64,000 nucleotides of DNA from the NCBI RefSeq assembly GCF_029852145.1, contig NC_079971.1, positions 10,211,697-10,275,696 on the forward strand, read 5' to 3'. This document shows, piece by piece, positions 34,205 through 44,605 of this stretch. The DNA comes from Microplitis mediator. Its lineage: Eukaryota; Arthropoda; Insecta; Hymenoptera; Braconidae. How positions within the stretch are numbered: position 1 is the stretch's first letter; the number at the start of each line of letters is the position of its first letter. The position numbers and the translations under genes were made by a program. The notes under the pieces are model-generated. The model ran no database searches. It was not told the origin of the DNA and saw nothing but the letters and a program-made list of their open reading frames with translations.

Positions 34205-35715
34205 TTAGGCTAAGCCATAATTGCGAAGCCCCTACTATAAAAACGACATCGGCATTAATTTTAGACTCGGCTATTTTAATGATTGACACGGGATGCGAAC
34301 TAAATTCACTTAAATGCGCTATGGCCACTCCCGGTACCGAGATTGATCGTAGCGGAATATTAAAATTAACAGGAATTACACCAGAGTTTGTTTTTACTCT
34401 GGGTAAAATAAGAACTGAGTTTTTCGGTATACCTATTACCTACCACCTAGTCCCAAACGAATTCCTCATAAAAAGAAGCGGGATCCTAGGGTCCAAATTC
34501 TTAAATGATAATGGTATAGACGTACTCTATTCACAAGGGTGCTTAAAAATACAAGGTTGTAAACTAAGTTTTGAGCACGAAGAAACGGCGGTTATACCTG
34601 CGCGTACCAAAACGGGATTTTACGTTCGCGTTGCTAACTCTGAAGCAGAGACGGGATATGTAAAAAGACTCAGACTTAAAAAGAAAATTTATTTGGGCGA
34701 TGCGCTTGTTACTAATCGAAACGGAAGAGCGCACATGTACATAATTAATACAACCTCTGAGGAGGTGGAAGTGGCGGTACCAGTCGTCACATTAGAGCCA
34801 TATACAGAGATAAGTTATTTTGACGCTTTTATTAAAGATGAGAATTCTAATTACGGTGAAGGAGCCGTCGGGAGAACGGAGAATGTTGAGAATGATAATT
34901 TGGGAAATTTCAATTGCGACGGGAATAGCGTCGGAGAAATTGATAACTTTAAAAATTTTACTAGCGGTGAGAATACCGTCGAAAAAATTAATCTTGTGCG
35001 AAATATTAATTACGGTGAAAGAGCCGTCGGGAGAACGGAGAATGTTGGGAATGATAATTTGGGAAATTTCAATTGCGACGGGAACAGCGTCGGGGAAAAC
35101 GATAACTTTGAAAATCTTACTTGCGGTAATAGTACCGTCGGAACAATGAAATTTAGGAAGGCTAATGATTATGGTGAAGGAGCCGTCGGGAGAGCGGAGA
35201 ATATCGAAAACGATAATTTTGAAAATTTTATTTGCGACGAAAATAGCGCCGGAGGAAATGATAATTTTAAGATTTTTTCTAACGGCGAGAATACTGTCGA
35301 AAAAATTAATTTTGCGAGTGGTAATAATCACGGTGATAGAGTCGCCGGGAGAACTAAGAATTTCGAGAACGGAAATTTGAAAAATTTTGGCTGCAATGGA
35401 GGCGCCGTCGGATGCTATAGTTATGCGAGCGGTAAGAATGCTATCGAACAAAATAAGAATCGGGCAAACGAGCGTATAAAAACTATAATGCAGCTATTGA
35501 GGCACTGTCACATGAATAGGGAAGAAAAAGGGAGTATTATAGAACACATTAGAGAACATCACGATAGTTATTTTCTCCCGGGAGACCAACTAGGTTGTAC
35601 AAATGTATTGACTCATAAAATTAGAACCACAGACGATGTACCGGTATTTACGCGACATTATCGTTACCCTCAGACGTTGAGAGGGGAAATTAATCGACAA
35701 GCGAGGGAGTTGTAG
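34141..35715 (+). CDS. pro: Protease and repeat-containing linker (5' part of pol)
   Basis: In the frame -1 to gag and overlapping it by at least 60 nt. An aspartic protease motif, LMIDTGCELNSL, has its DTG at 34285-34293. About 130 residues further lies a flap/C-terminal-like region (GILGSKFLNDNGIDVLY). From 34852 to about 35490 come four 53-residue repeats rich in Asn/Gly/Glu, annotated separately. The reading ends at an in-frame TAG (35713) just after the RT start motif PVFTRHYRYPQTLRGEI. The protease would cleave Gag-Pol. The ORF is probably entered by frameshift; no ATG is near its 5' end. The protease itself looks intact. Confidence 0.85.
   Translation, partial: PASNSGGYGHGGAIADVPVAVVRLSHNCEAPTIKTTSALILDSAILMIDTGCELNSLKCAMATPGTEIDRSGILKLTGITPEFVFTLGKIRTEFFGIPITYHLVPNEFLIKRSGILGSKFLNDNGIDVLYSQGCLKIQGCKLSFEHEETAVIPARTKTGFYVRVANSEAETGYVKRLRLKKKIYLGDALVTNRNGRAHMYIINTTSEEVEVAVPVVTLEPYTEISYFDAFIKDENSNYGEGAVGRTENVENDNLGNFNCDGNSVGEIDNFKNFTSGENTVEKINLVRNINYGERAVGRTENVGNDNLGNFNCDGNSVGENDNFENLTCGNSTVGTMKFRKANDYGEGAVGRAENIENDNFENFICDENSAGGNDNFKIFSNGENTVEKINFASGNNHGDRVAGRTKNFENGNLKNFGCNGGAVGCYSYASGKNAIEQNKNRANERIKTIMQLLRHCHMNREEKGSIIEHIREHHDSYFLPGDQLGCTNVLTHKIRTTDDVPVFTRHYRYPQTLRGEINRQAREL
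34852..35487 (+). repeat. Four in-frame 159-bp tandem repeats in pol
   Basis: The word TACGGTGAAGGAGCCGTCGG or close variants starts at 34852, 35011, 35170 and 35329, exactly 159 bp (53 codons) apart. The period divides by three and stops are absent, so other frames are also open, including a 219-codon minus-strand reading that is a by-product. Repeats 1 and 2 are most similar; later ones have drifted. The block lies between protease and RT, where such repeats are not usual. Confidence 0.9.
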
Positions 35716-37094
35716 GATCAGGGGATTATCGTGCCGTCGGTGTCCCCATATAAAACCGCCGTATGGATCGTACCCAAGAAACCGGATTCGCAGGGTAATA
35801 AAAAATATCGAATGGTACTTGATTTTCGACCACCAATCGAAAAAACCATCGGTGACGCACAACCACTCCCGCTAATAACGGAAATTTTATAACAATTAGG
35901 TGGAGCAATTTATTTTTCCACCCTCGACTTAAAATCGGGCTATCACCAAGTGGAAGTAGATCCGGCAGACTGCCATAAGACTGCTTTCTCGACTGCGTTT
36001 GGACATTTTGAATTTTCGCGAATGCCTTTTGGGCTCAAAACAGCCCCTGCAACCTTCCAGCGTATAATGAACATAGTTCTATCGGGGCTTCAAGGAGTAT
36101 AAGTGTTCGTTTACCTCGACGATATTGTTATAAACGCGGGGTCGCTGGAAGAACACGCCGTAAAATTGGAACGCGTAATGAAGCGCCTCAGAGCCGCGAA
36201 TTTAAAACTTCAACCCGATAAATGCGAATTTCTATGCAGAGAAGTCATCTATTTGGGTCATATTATATCGGCCGAAGGGGTACGACCCGACCCATTCAAG
36301 ATAAGCGCGGTTGAAAATTTCCCTTGCCCTCGCACACAAAAGAATATACGTCAATTTTTAGGATTAGCCGGGTATTATCGGCGTTTTATCCATCGATTCT
36401 CTTAAATCGCAAAACCATTAACGAACTTACTAAAAAAGAATATGGCCTTTGAATGGGGCAACAGCCAACAAGTAGCGGCGTAGAGCCTGTGTTACAATAC
36501 CCTGACCAGACTCAACCTTTTGTGGTAACGACCGACGCGTCAGGTATAGCCATTGCCGGGATCTTAAGTCAAGGTCCTATCGGGAAGGATAAGCCAGTAG
36601 AATACACATCACGCGTTTTAAACGAAAATGAGCAAAAATATAGTACGTATGAAAAGGAAGCACTGGCGATATTACACTCTGTGTCCCAATTTCGGCCGTA
36701 TTTGTATGGGCGTCCATTTAAATTAGTCACGGATCATAAACCGTTGGTTTGGATGCAGACGGCAAAAGACCCAACGTCGTGGCTCACCAGATGGAGGTTG
36801 AAGTTGCAAGAGTATCAATTCGAGGTCATTTACAAGGCCGGCAAAACAAATGTTAATGCGGACGCGTTATTGCGAAATCCACCCGATATTGGTGCATCAG
36901 CACGTACGGAAGATAGCGGAACGGATGAAGAAATGGCAATGGACAATCGCGAGCCCCAAATTTTGGGAATCACGCGGGCCCAATCAGCAAAACTTAAGGC
37001 TGAATTAGCCGACCAACCGCAACCCTCGACATCTTACGATACTCCAATTGTCCCACGAACACGTAGTCGGGGCGATTTTACGAATAAAAGGTAA
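35716..37094 (+). pseudogene. pol: Reverse transcriptase and RNase H, broken by stops and a frameshift
   Basis: Ty3/gypsy RT motifs are all present: YRMVLDFR, FSTLDLKSGYHQVEVD, FSRMPFGLKTAPATFQR, the catalytic YLDD (36112-36123), YLGHIIS and IRQFLGLAGYYRRFI. RNase H follows in another frame: TTDASGIAIAGIL, YEKEALAI and the TDHKPLVW end. In-frame stops interrupt at 35713 (TAG), 35890 (TAA), 36100 (TAA) and 36403 (TAA). A frameshift lies between 36405 and 36480, and TAA at 37092 closes this part. Residues around each stop are otherwise well conserved, so the damage looks recent. The RT would copy element RNA to DNA in the particle. Confidence 0.88.
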
Positions 37095-38825
37095 AGGGAG
37101 AACGAAGAAAAGAAAAATTCCGAACTAGATAATAAGAAAATCGTGCCCGTGTGCGAGTCAAACCAACCTCAGAATCTGTCGCGAGATTCACCGAAGGATG
37201 ATTTGAAGAATACGCTGTCTCGCCGGCAAGACGAACGCAGGTACGATGGCGAGGAAGACGAAGAAAGGAAATTCGAAGAGCACGAATCGGACGAAGAAGA
37301 TAAAGACGAACTCGAATTGAAAAGAAACCGGTCGGGTATGCCGCGACGGGTGTTAGAAACTCGAGATCACATTTACATGCAGAGAAACAACTATCTTTAT
37401 TTCTTAAACGAGGAGGGTGAACCGTGTGATGAGGGATCGAAAAGAATGAAGGAACGATCGCTACTGCCTCGTTTCAAAAATTTGCAAGCTAAAAGTCTAA
37501 CTCTGGTGCGAGTGGGAAAACGCCATCACATAGTGGTAATATTAAATTCACAAAAAGTTATTAGTTGGGGATGGATACGCAGTACATTAATTAACACGTT
37601 AGATCGATTACATTTGCGGGCTATAAGTGTCGCTAAATCTCGAATTATAAACGGAAAAACTTGGAATCAAGTACTAGCGATACTACGGGGTTGTTTTGTG
37701 GGAACGGAAACTACTCCGGTTATATGTCTTGGGATAGTGGAATACGTAAATCGAAACGACCGTAAGGGGATCCTCGAAGAAGCTCATGCCTCAGCCGTAG
37801 GTGGGCATAAGGGTATCACGAAAACGTTTAATCGCGTCCGTTTACGGTATTACTGGGAGGACATGAAGGTCGACATACAGAAGTTTATTCAAAACTGTTT
37901 ATCGTGTCAGTTATCCAAACTAAAACGTGTTAAAACTAAACAACCGATGCAAATAACTGACACTCCGGAAGGCTCGTTTGACAAGGTCGCGCTAGATATT
38001 GTTGGTCCCCTTACAAGGACCAGAAGTGGTAACATATGTATCCTAACGGTCCAAGATTTACTAACAAAATTAGTTATCGCAATTCCATTGAAGAAAACGA
38101 CCTCAGAAGAGATTGCTAAGGCTTTTACCAAACGTGTAATTTGTGTGTACGGATCCCCTTAGTCAATTCTCACCGATCAAGGCGCCAACCTTATAAGTAA
38201 ATTAATGCGTGAATTTGCAAAAATATTTAAAATAAAACGCTACCGTACTACCGCGTACCACCCGCAGTCTAACGGCTCTTTGGAACGTTCTCACCATTCA
38301 TTGGTCGAATATTTAAAACAGTTTGCGAATCAGGAAGAGGAATGGGATGAATGGTTGGAGTTGGCTACCTTCTCTTACAATACTAGTGTGCACGAAGGTA
38401 CCCGTTATCAACCCTTCCAGTTGATTAATGGGCGACCTGCTCGGTTACCATCTAGTAAAACAGAAGAGGACCCAACACCAACGTATGAAGACTTTATTGT
38501 TGATTTGACTATTCGAATCCACGATGTCCAATCCTTAGCCCGCGAAAATTTAATCCTAGCGAAAGAAAGATCTAAGAGATACTATGATCGCGGGGCAACG
38601 GAAGTATCGTTCCACCCAAGCGACTATGTGTTCTTATTAAAAGGGAATAAAAAGGGGAAATTGCAGCAGCCATACGACGGGCCTTATGAAGTAATGGAAA
38701 TCATGCCGGATGGCAACGTCAGAATAAAAATAGATCGCAAATTTAAAATAGTCCATCTGAATCGCTTAGCCTACTCTCACATACAACCTCTCGATGAGGA
38801 AGATGACAGTAGTGACGAAGAATAA
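37095..38825 (+). pseudogene. int: Integrase, one internal stop
   Basis: In frame with RNase H after its TAA. A charged linker (about 37143-37340) precedes the HHCC zinc domain (HASAVGGH ... NCLSCQ, about 37785-37912). The catalytic core follows with Asp in LDIVGP (~37995), Asp in LTDQG (~38172) and Glu in GSLERSHHSL (~38280), then a C-terminal YDGPYEVMEIMPDGNVRI ... KIVHLNRLAY region. An in-frame TAG at 38160 falls inside the core, between YGSP and SILTDQG. Otherwise open to the TAA at 38823. Integrase would insert the DNA copy and make the TACG duplication. Confidence 0.88.
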
Positions 38826-39279
38826 AAATAGGACAGATGGATAATAGTAGTAATTATTAAATAATAGTAACAATAATAGTAATAATTATCCAAGGTCATT
38901 CTTGGGATAGTGGGGAAAAGGGAGGGCGTTTTAAGATAAAATATCGTGTGATAATTATCATACAATCTTCGGTTGTCGCGTTCGTAACTTTCAATAAAAT
39001 AAGTTTAATAATAAAAATAATGATAACCCATAAAATAATGATAGTAATAATTATAACAACAGTAACCACAACATACAAATGCGGGAAAATCGTTCCCTCT
39101 TCTGTTCCCTAAGCTTTTAGAAAAATAGTTATATTTTTTTTTGTTTTTCCTCGTACCCCCCCCCCCCCCCCTCTCCCCCTCGTACTGTGTGAAGTAAAGA
39201 ATCAGAAAATCGACTAACAGTAGCCATAATAATAATTGCAGCAGTGATAACGCAGAGCCGTGAATGATTCACAAGGTTA
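38826..39279 (+). other. Intergenic region between integrase and IAP
   Basis: Noncoding, AT-rich first half, then a pyrimidine tract with a run of about 16 C at 39157 and CTCTCCCCCTCG. CGACTAACAG ending at 39220 is a plausible branch/splice acceptor 60 bp before the IAP start codon. Confidence 0.6.
39211..39220 (+). promoter_or_regulatory. Candidate splice acceptor upstream of IAP
   Basis: CGACTAACAG with long pyrimidine runs upstream (39140-39180). Similar acceptors precede env, ORF-X and ORF-Y. Confidence 0.4.
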
Positions 39280-40314
39280 ATGGCGCAACGCCTGGGGTTA
39301 ATATTGGGATCTGCAACAGTCCCACGAGACGAGAACCCAAATCGCATACGGTACGCCTCTGAACAATCGAGACTCGAAAGTTTTGTCGGCTGGGCAGGCC
39401 CTCCAGAGTTACCTCGAAAGATGGCCGCCGCGGGATTATTTTACCTCGGCATCGGGGATCAAGTTAGATGTCATGAGTGCGGATCGCGGTTCGGTCTATG
39501 GGAAGAAGGCGAAGATCCAGCGGCCAGTCACTATCGCTGGCAGCCTAATTGTCGGTTTATTCAGAATATACCGGGAATAGAGGCAACACTCACTAGACCC
39601 TTCGGTCCGAACGGGTATCGTAGTTCGCTTATGCAGGCAGATCATTATATTATTCCCGACGTACCCGAACCTCGGGACCCAACCGTGGTCCCTCAATCCT
39701 TGTTACTCGGACGTTTGAATTTGAGTAAACCACGAGCACCTGTGCATACCAAATATGCCGTCTATGACCGGAGGTTAGAGAGTTTCCACGACTGGCCTAC
39801 GTCTAGCCCTCAAGGTAAAAAGGGGCTAGCCAAGGCTGGATTTTGGTATTCTGGTCATAAGGATCAAGTCCTGTGCTACCATTGTGCTGGAGGACTACAG
39901 GACTGGATCAAGAAAGATGACCCATGAGTTGAACACGCCAGATGGTTTCATAAATGTTATTTGCTATGGGCCGTAAAGGGGCAGGGTTTCATTGATCGGG
40001 TGAGAAATCAGATGAGTGAACCGACTGATATGGAAGACTCCGAGGACTCGGGACAGGTTGCCGAGGAACTCGAAGAAAAGGGCAGCGCGCCTGAGGAAGA
40101 GGGGAACGGCGCGGAACCCGAAGAAACGACGGTGGAAGCAGATGGGGAAGGCAGAGACCGAATTCGATGCAAAATATGTCTCAGCAACGAATTGGGGGTA
40201 GCCTTCCTACCATGCGGTCACCTGGTGGCCTGCACAGTGTGCGCCCCCAGTCTAACTCGCTGTGCCGTTTGTCGAGAAGTTATTTCTTTAGTGGCCCGAA
40301 TCGTAATCTCCTAA
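39280..40314 (+). pseudogene. iap: Inhibitor of apoptosis protein (2 BIR + RING), one internal stop
   Basis: ATG at 39280; one frame runs to TAA at 40312, about 344 codons, broken only by TGA at 39925. BIR1 (residues ~27-95) has RLESFVGW, AAAGLFYLGIGDQVRCHECG and H-x6-C. BIR2 (~165-230) has RLESFHDWP, LAKAGFWYSGHKDQVLCYHC and H-x6-C; the TGA falls at a position where BIR domains normally have Trp. An acidic linker leads to a C-terminal RING, CKICLSNELGVAFLPCGH then C-x2-C-x6-C-x2-C. Insect and baculovirus IAPs bind caspases through BIR and ubiquitinate through RING, blocking cell death. All zinc ligands are intact. Its place inside an LTR element indicates capture of a host or viral gene. Whether the TGA is read through or fatal is not known. 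Confidence 0.92.
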
Positions 40315-40576
40315 AACGAACTCCTAAAAATGTCACACACAACTACATCAACCCCAAATAATTTTTTTTACACATACACATATACCCATAATTATAGATT
40401 ACAATAATAAGCACTAATAAATAAATTACCCCTACTATCACTTAACATTTTTCTGGTATTACTCCCTTGTACCTTCCTCAATTCGTCTCCCAAACAACGA
40501 CACCTACACAAAGTATAAGGTAATGAATGACCGAGGGTCCGCTACATAAGAGATCGTAATCTTTTGCAGAAGGAAA
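40315..40576 (+). other. Spacer between IAP and env with splice-acceptor-like end
   Basis: Noncoding. It ends in AATCTTTTGCAG (AG at 40568-40569), a good acceptor, eight bases before an ATG at 40577. Confidence 0.5.
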
Positions 40577-43410
40577 ATGTCCGGAAGTCATCGCACTCCA
40601 TCAAGTCCTTTCTGCAGAACTATGATATGAGATCACCCCCATCAAACATGTATCGTGGTTGACGTGCTGGGTTTCGAAGATGACAACGGGTTACTTGTGC
40701 CGAAGGAAATCGCGGTCCTTGATATCGGGCGTCCCAACCAAGAGCACTGGATGGTCGACTATCCGTGCTCCCTATATAATATGTCGTATAAAACTCGCCG
40801 GCGTAGTATCGTGAGAACTGCTCTACACGGAATGGTTTGGGAAGCTCGGGGGATAGACTTAGAACTATCGTATCGGCGTATACATCATCTGGTCCGGACT
40901 TCCACGCAAGTTTACGGATTCGGCGTCGAGGTGTCCAAGTTCCTAACAGACATCACGGGAGTCCAAGTGCATGACCTAGCCCGACAAATGCCTCCTATAA
41001 GACAATTACCGTGCGCAGAAGAATACTGTTTCTTCCACGGTAAAGAGCTAGGTAAAAGATACCATTGTGCCCTGAATAACGTGCATCGGGCAAAAAAATG
41101 GCTTCTAAAAGAATCACCCGGGTATCTCAGAAGCGAGTATGATGTACCTCGTTCTTTACGGGTTGAGAGCGTGTACGTTGCCATGGGCGCGGGAAAAGGA
41201 GCTGCCGTGCACCGGGAGTCAGCATCCCTTCCATCATTACTGGGTCCATCCAGTTCCGATAGTGCTCGAGAGGAAGCCCAAGGAGAAGAAGCCACCCCAC
41301 TGTTGCCTCCTGACGAGATAACGGGGTGGGAGTCCGAGTACGAGAACCCACAAGAAATCGCTTCAGCCCCCAGTACCCCGGTTCGGAAACCCAAATTATT
41401 AAACAGGTTACGCCGTTCCACGAGTACCCGAGGTTGGCACTCCATCTTCACTATGATGTTCACTCTACTTCTGTGTCCAGCCGGAGCACTCATCGGATAC
41501 GATTGTGGAGCACCGGGTCTCAACGTCACCACACTGTCATTGCTGAACGTGGGCGGGTGCAACATTCCAGAGCCCAAGGTAAATACAACTCAAATGCGCA
41601 TTCAGTTACTTCAGTTGAGTGAGTATACGCACACTCAAGTCATTCAATGCAAAATAAATATTAAACGAACCGTCACTCATTGCGGAATTCATAGCCAAAG
41701 TTCAATGGTTAAGGGTGCAGAAAACACCTATCTACAATCGATCGGGGCAGACGAGTGCCAAAGCATCCATAAAACAGGAATCTTTTACCTTGGGCTAGAC
41801 ACTCAAGTTGTCGGTCTAAAGTCCAATGCTTCATCGTCTCATAGCATCACGTTAGCCGGAAAAATCGAACCTAACGGCGCCTGCGACGGGGTGACTTATT
41901 CGGATCCCTATGGGGTCTGGAATAACGTTGTTGTACAGGGGTACGCGACAGTAGAATTAAGAGATTATCATGCTCAAGTAGATCTCGATAAAAATTTAGT
42001 ACTTTTAAGATCTGGCGTTGTATGTCCCCTGGCTGACGGTAGCTGCTCCGATATTGACGCAGGAAAAACCTTCTGGTCTCCTCTACCCACGGACGGCTGC
42101 ATTAACGACCGGTATCAAGTTCTGTACGATGGCCCTGCTGCGAAAATAACGGGCGAAAGTAAAAATGGCAAGGAGAGTAAGGAAGTGGTGTGTATACAGT
42201 GGTAAGTCGGGACGTTACGTTCGCGTTTCTACGCAAGGGGCGTCAAATGCTGTGCGGATACCAGCTCGTGCGAATAGAACACCCCCAACTATTCGTTATA
42301 GAATATACGGACACCAATGTGTTTCCAAGTAGCAAGGCAGCTCTCAGCAGAAGCGCCGATTTGATGGCTTACGTCAACTCAAAGTTTGTGTATTTCGAAC
42401 GCCATATTAGAACTCAGGTGGATCATCTTTATCGCGACATTCTGAAGCATAAGTGCGATTTGGAGGTCCAAATCTTGAAAAATTCTTTGCTGCATGCCAC
42501 TCAAACTCCAGACGAATTCGCGTACCATCTAATGAAGGGGCCTGGTTACATGGCCGTGGTAGCTGGAGAAGTTATTCATTCGATTAAATGCGTACCAGTG
42601 AACGTAAGAGTACGAACGACGAACGAATGCTACCAGCAACTACCCGTGTCAAAAGACAACGATACTAATGTTTTCCTTACCCTTCGAACCCACATCCTAA
42701 TAAATTCTGGTACACAAATTAATTGTAATTCCATTCTTCCATCTATGTACTTTCTAGCAGATTCTTGGTATACGTTCACCCCGAAACTGACCGCTATTAA
42801 CGCGCCGGATAACTTGAAACCCGCCACAACCGCCACCTGGTCATATGTGAATCCGAGCTCACTTGCAACTAGCGGTATTTATAGTTATGAAGATTTGAAA
42901 AGTTTGCGGTCCAGTATCATGTTCCCGGCCGAAAGACCTACTGTATTGAACACTTTAGCCCGCATGATTACAGGACAACCAACACAGCGACAGGGGGCTA
43001 ATTTTGTAAATTTACTTGACGAGGAAGCACTCCGAAAAATCGCTGAAGGTGCGTGGACGCGTATATGGGGGTGCTTTTTAACGTTCGGTACTGCCAGTGC
43101 GGGAGTAATAAGGTTGTTATTAATTATTCGATTTGTGAAATTGGCTGTCGATACAGTGATTCACGGCTACGCCCTTCACTCCATAAACGGATGGTCCATT
43201 CACTTAGTCGAGGCAGTATGGAGCTCCATAACCCACCTACTCATCCACTTGGGGACCCAAAAACTCGCTGTGGAAGGTACTTCACCGGAGACAGCACCCA
43301 CGGCCCCCAAATCAGAAACTAGTTCGGGAAGCACTGAACCCGCGAGAGAGTCGCAACCACAAACTTACTATACTTACCTAAGACAAGCCGCTCACGAGCT
43401 ACATGTTTAA
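40577..43410 (+). pseudogene. env: Envelope glycoprotein gene, chuvirus-like type, with extra N-terminal domain; broken
   Basis: ATG 40577 follows a splice-acceptor-like AG. A TGA at 40628 interrupts early; the frame then runs 40631-42205 and continues after a frameshift near 42200 from about 42190 to 43410. Residues ~20-190 form a soluble-looking domain with Cys and His near its end. A linker and a hydrophobic segment (~270-290, about 41430-41490) that looks like an internal signal peptide follow, then a Cys-rich ectodomain with several N-glycosylation sites. The second part carries the C-terminal ectodomain, a transmembrane stretch near 43060-43140 and a short Ser/Thr-rich tail. The Cys pattern and motifs resemble the glycoprotein family of chuvirus-like insect viruses, which is known to occur in insect genomes and in some insect LTR elements. 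It would allow particle entry if intact; here it is not. Confidence 0.65.
40631..41200 (+). other. N-terminal domain fused ahead of the env signal segment
   Basis: The domain opens VDVLGFEDDNGLLVPKEIAV, has an HGMVWEARGIDLELSY segment, TQVYGFGVEVSKFL, and ends with CAEEYCFFHGK ... YHCALNNVHRAKKW. This order (VD-x-GF, HG-x-W, a VYG-x-G-x-E-x-SKFL-like turn, Cys/His then CALNNV) reminds me of RNase H-fold/DEDD-type domains found in insect mobile elements. The resemblance is from memory of motif order and is weak. It precedes the hydrophobic segment, so it may be cleaved off or translated from a separate message. Confidence 0.4.
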
Positions 43411-43419
43411 CTGTTTTAG
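43411..43419 (+). promoter_or_regulatory. Candidate splice acceptor upstream of ORF-X
   Basis: TTTAACTGTTTTAG ends at 43419, six bases before the ATG at 43425. TTTAAC could be the branch site. Confidence 0.45.
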
Positions 43420-43424
43420 GAATA

Positions 43425-44576
43425 ATGGACAACTTTGACCTCCAGTATATACTCGGACCAGCCCCTCAACAAGACAGGACCAGCTCAGAAGAAGAACTTG
43501 AGGAATACCTCACCCACCTAAAGACTCAGTTACCGGAAGAACTACAACGCGTCGCGTCACTACCAGTACCCCCTCTCAATCACCTCCCTCCTCATGAGCC
43601 TTCTGAGGCCACCACTTCGAATCTACGTACAAAACCCCCCTCGAAGGCAGTTGCAATGCGGTCGAGGAAGGAAACGCTTAGCCCACTAGAAACAGACGAA
43701 GAACTTCCCGCATCTCCCCTTCCTGCATCTCCCGTGGGTAGCCGCGTACCAACTCCCATAGCGGGGGAAAAAGAAAGTTCTCCCAGCCCACGACTAAGAT
43801 CCTTGAGAAAGAGACGCCAACTAATGCCACCCGAAAACGTCCTCTTACCGACTTCGTTGGGATCATCCGTTAAGGAAGCTTCCGCAGCTCGAAAACCACC
43901 TGCCAAGAAGCCACAACCTAACCCTTCCCGATCCAAATCTCCATGCAATCCCCCACCCAATCTTCCACTGGCAATCCCCTCGACCAGTTCCGCCCGAGCT
44001 ATAGTCACCGCATATACGACTGAAACAACCCAGAAGGCAACATTGCGCCAACGGATTAGTATGAAGGACGTCGTTCCTCAACTACGTCCTTACTACGACG
44101 CAATGTGTAGTGTCTACGAAATTCTCCGGGAAATACCCGAGTCACAGGCTAAACTTTTTCGACTCCGTACAGCAGTAGTAACTCTAATCAAGCAAACTTA
44201 CCCGGATGCCTCTGCATTCAAAACGGCCCTAGAGCGCGGCGTCTGGTACCCACTCAATCACCTAGCCTGTAAATCAGGTGTGTCGTGGGCCAGCGAAAGA
44301 GGAAAACTGTGTAGGATTTGCACCAGGGGGTTCGGGCTAACAACAGCTACCGTAGCAAACCAGGACTGGAACACTACCTCCACCCACTCATTATCTCAAA
44401 AATCACAAATTATAGACACCATATGTATGCGTTGTTACCAATCAGTTCATTACATAACCGATGCCGCGAAATGCCCTGAATGCATATTGGTCTTTTGGGT
44501 TGGCCGTGGGCCTGTACGTAGAGGAGCCTCAGTGGACGTGCTGGCTTACCAACGCCAAGGATTAAATACGAAATAA
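43425..44576 (+). CDS. Unknown protein ORF-X (383 aa), Pro/Ser-rich with C-terminal Cys cluster
   Basis: I do not recognise this gene. ATG 43425 with a good context (AATAATGGAC). Residues 1-200 are acidic then Pro/Ser/Lys-rich and likely disordered, with basic stretches such as RLRSLRKRRQ and KKPQPNPSRSK. Residues ~210-290 look folded and helical (RPYYDAMCSVYEILREI). The last 120 residues contain C-x2-C pairs: CRIC near 295, CMRC near 335 and CPEC near 350, suggesting a zinc-binding fold. It is uninterrupted, unlike pol and env on either side of the IAP. Its place after env is that of accessory genes in complex retroviruses. A nucleic-acid-binding regulator is one possibility, not a claim. 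Confidence 0.7.
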   Translation: MDNFDLQYILGPAPQQDRTSSEEELEEYLTHLKTQLPEELQRVASLPVPPLNHLPPHEPSEATTSNLRTKPPSKAVAMRSRKETLSPLETDEELPASPLPASPVGSRVPTPIAGEKESSPSPRLRSLRKRRQLMPPENVLLPTSLGSSVKEASAARKPPAKKPQPNPSRSKSPCNPPPNLPLAIPSTSSARAIVTAYTTETTQKATLRQRISMKDVVPQLRPYYDAMCSVYEILREIPESQAKLFRLRTAVVTLIKQTYPDASAFKTALERGVWYPLNHLACKSGVSWASERGKLCRICTRGFGLTTATVANQDWNTTSTHSLSQKSQIIDTICMRCYQSVHYITDAAKCPECILVFWVGRGPVRRGASVDVLAYQRQGLNTK

Positions 44577-44584
44577 CCATGTAG

Positions 44585-44596
44585 TTTTCTTTTAAG
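44585..44596 (+). promoter_or_regulatory. Candidate splice acceptor upstream of ORF-Y
   Basis: TTTTCTTTTAAG ends at 44596, nine bases before the ATG at 44606; a strong pyrimidine-AG acceptor. Confidence 0.5.
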
Positions 44597-44605
44597 GTGT
44601 AAGCA

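Noticed and set aside
34792..35451. 219-codon minus-strand reading opposite pol
   Set aside because: It lies on the 159-bp repeat block, whose period divides by three and which lacks stops in several frames. The product is Ile/Ser-rich repeat and unlike a protein.
42202..42207. GTAAGT at the env frame break as a true splice donor
   Set aside because: The second env frame continues the same glycoprotein directly without a gap, so a simple frameshift explains the break better. Splicing remains possible but unsupported.
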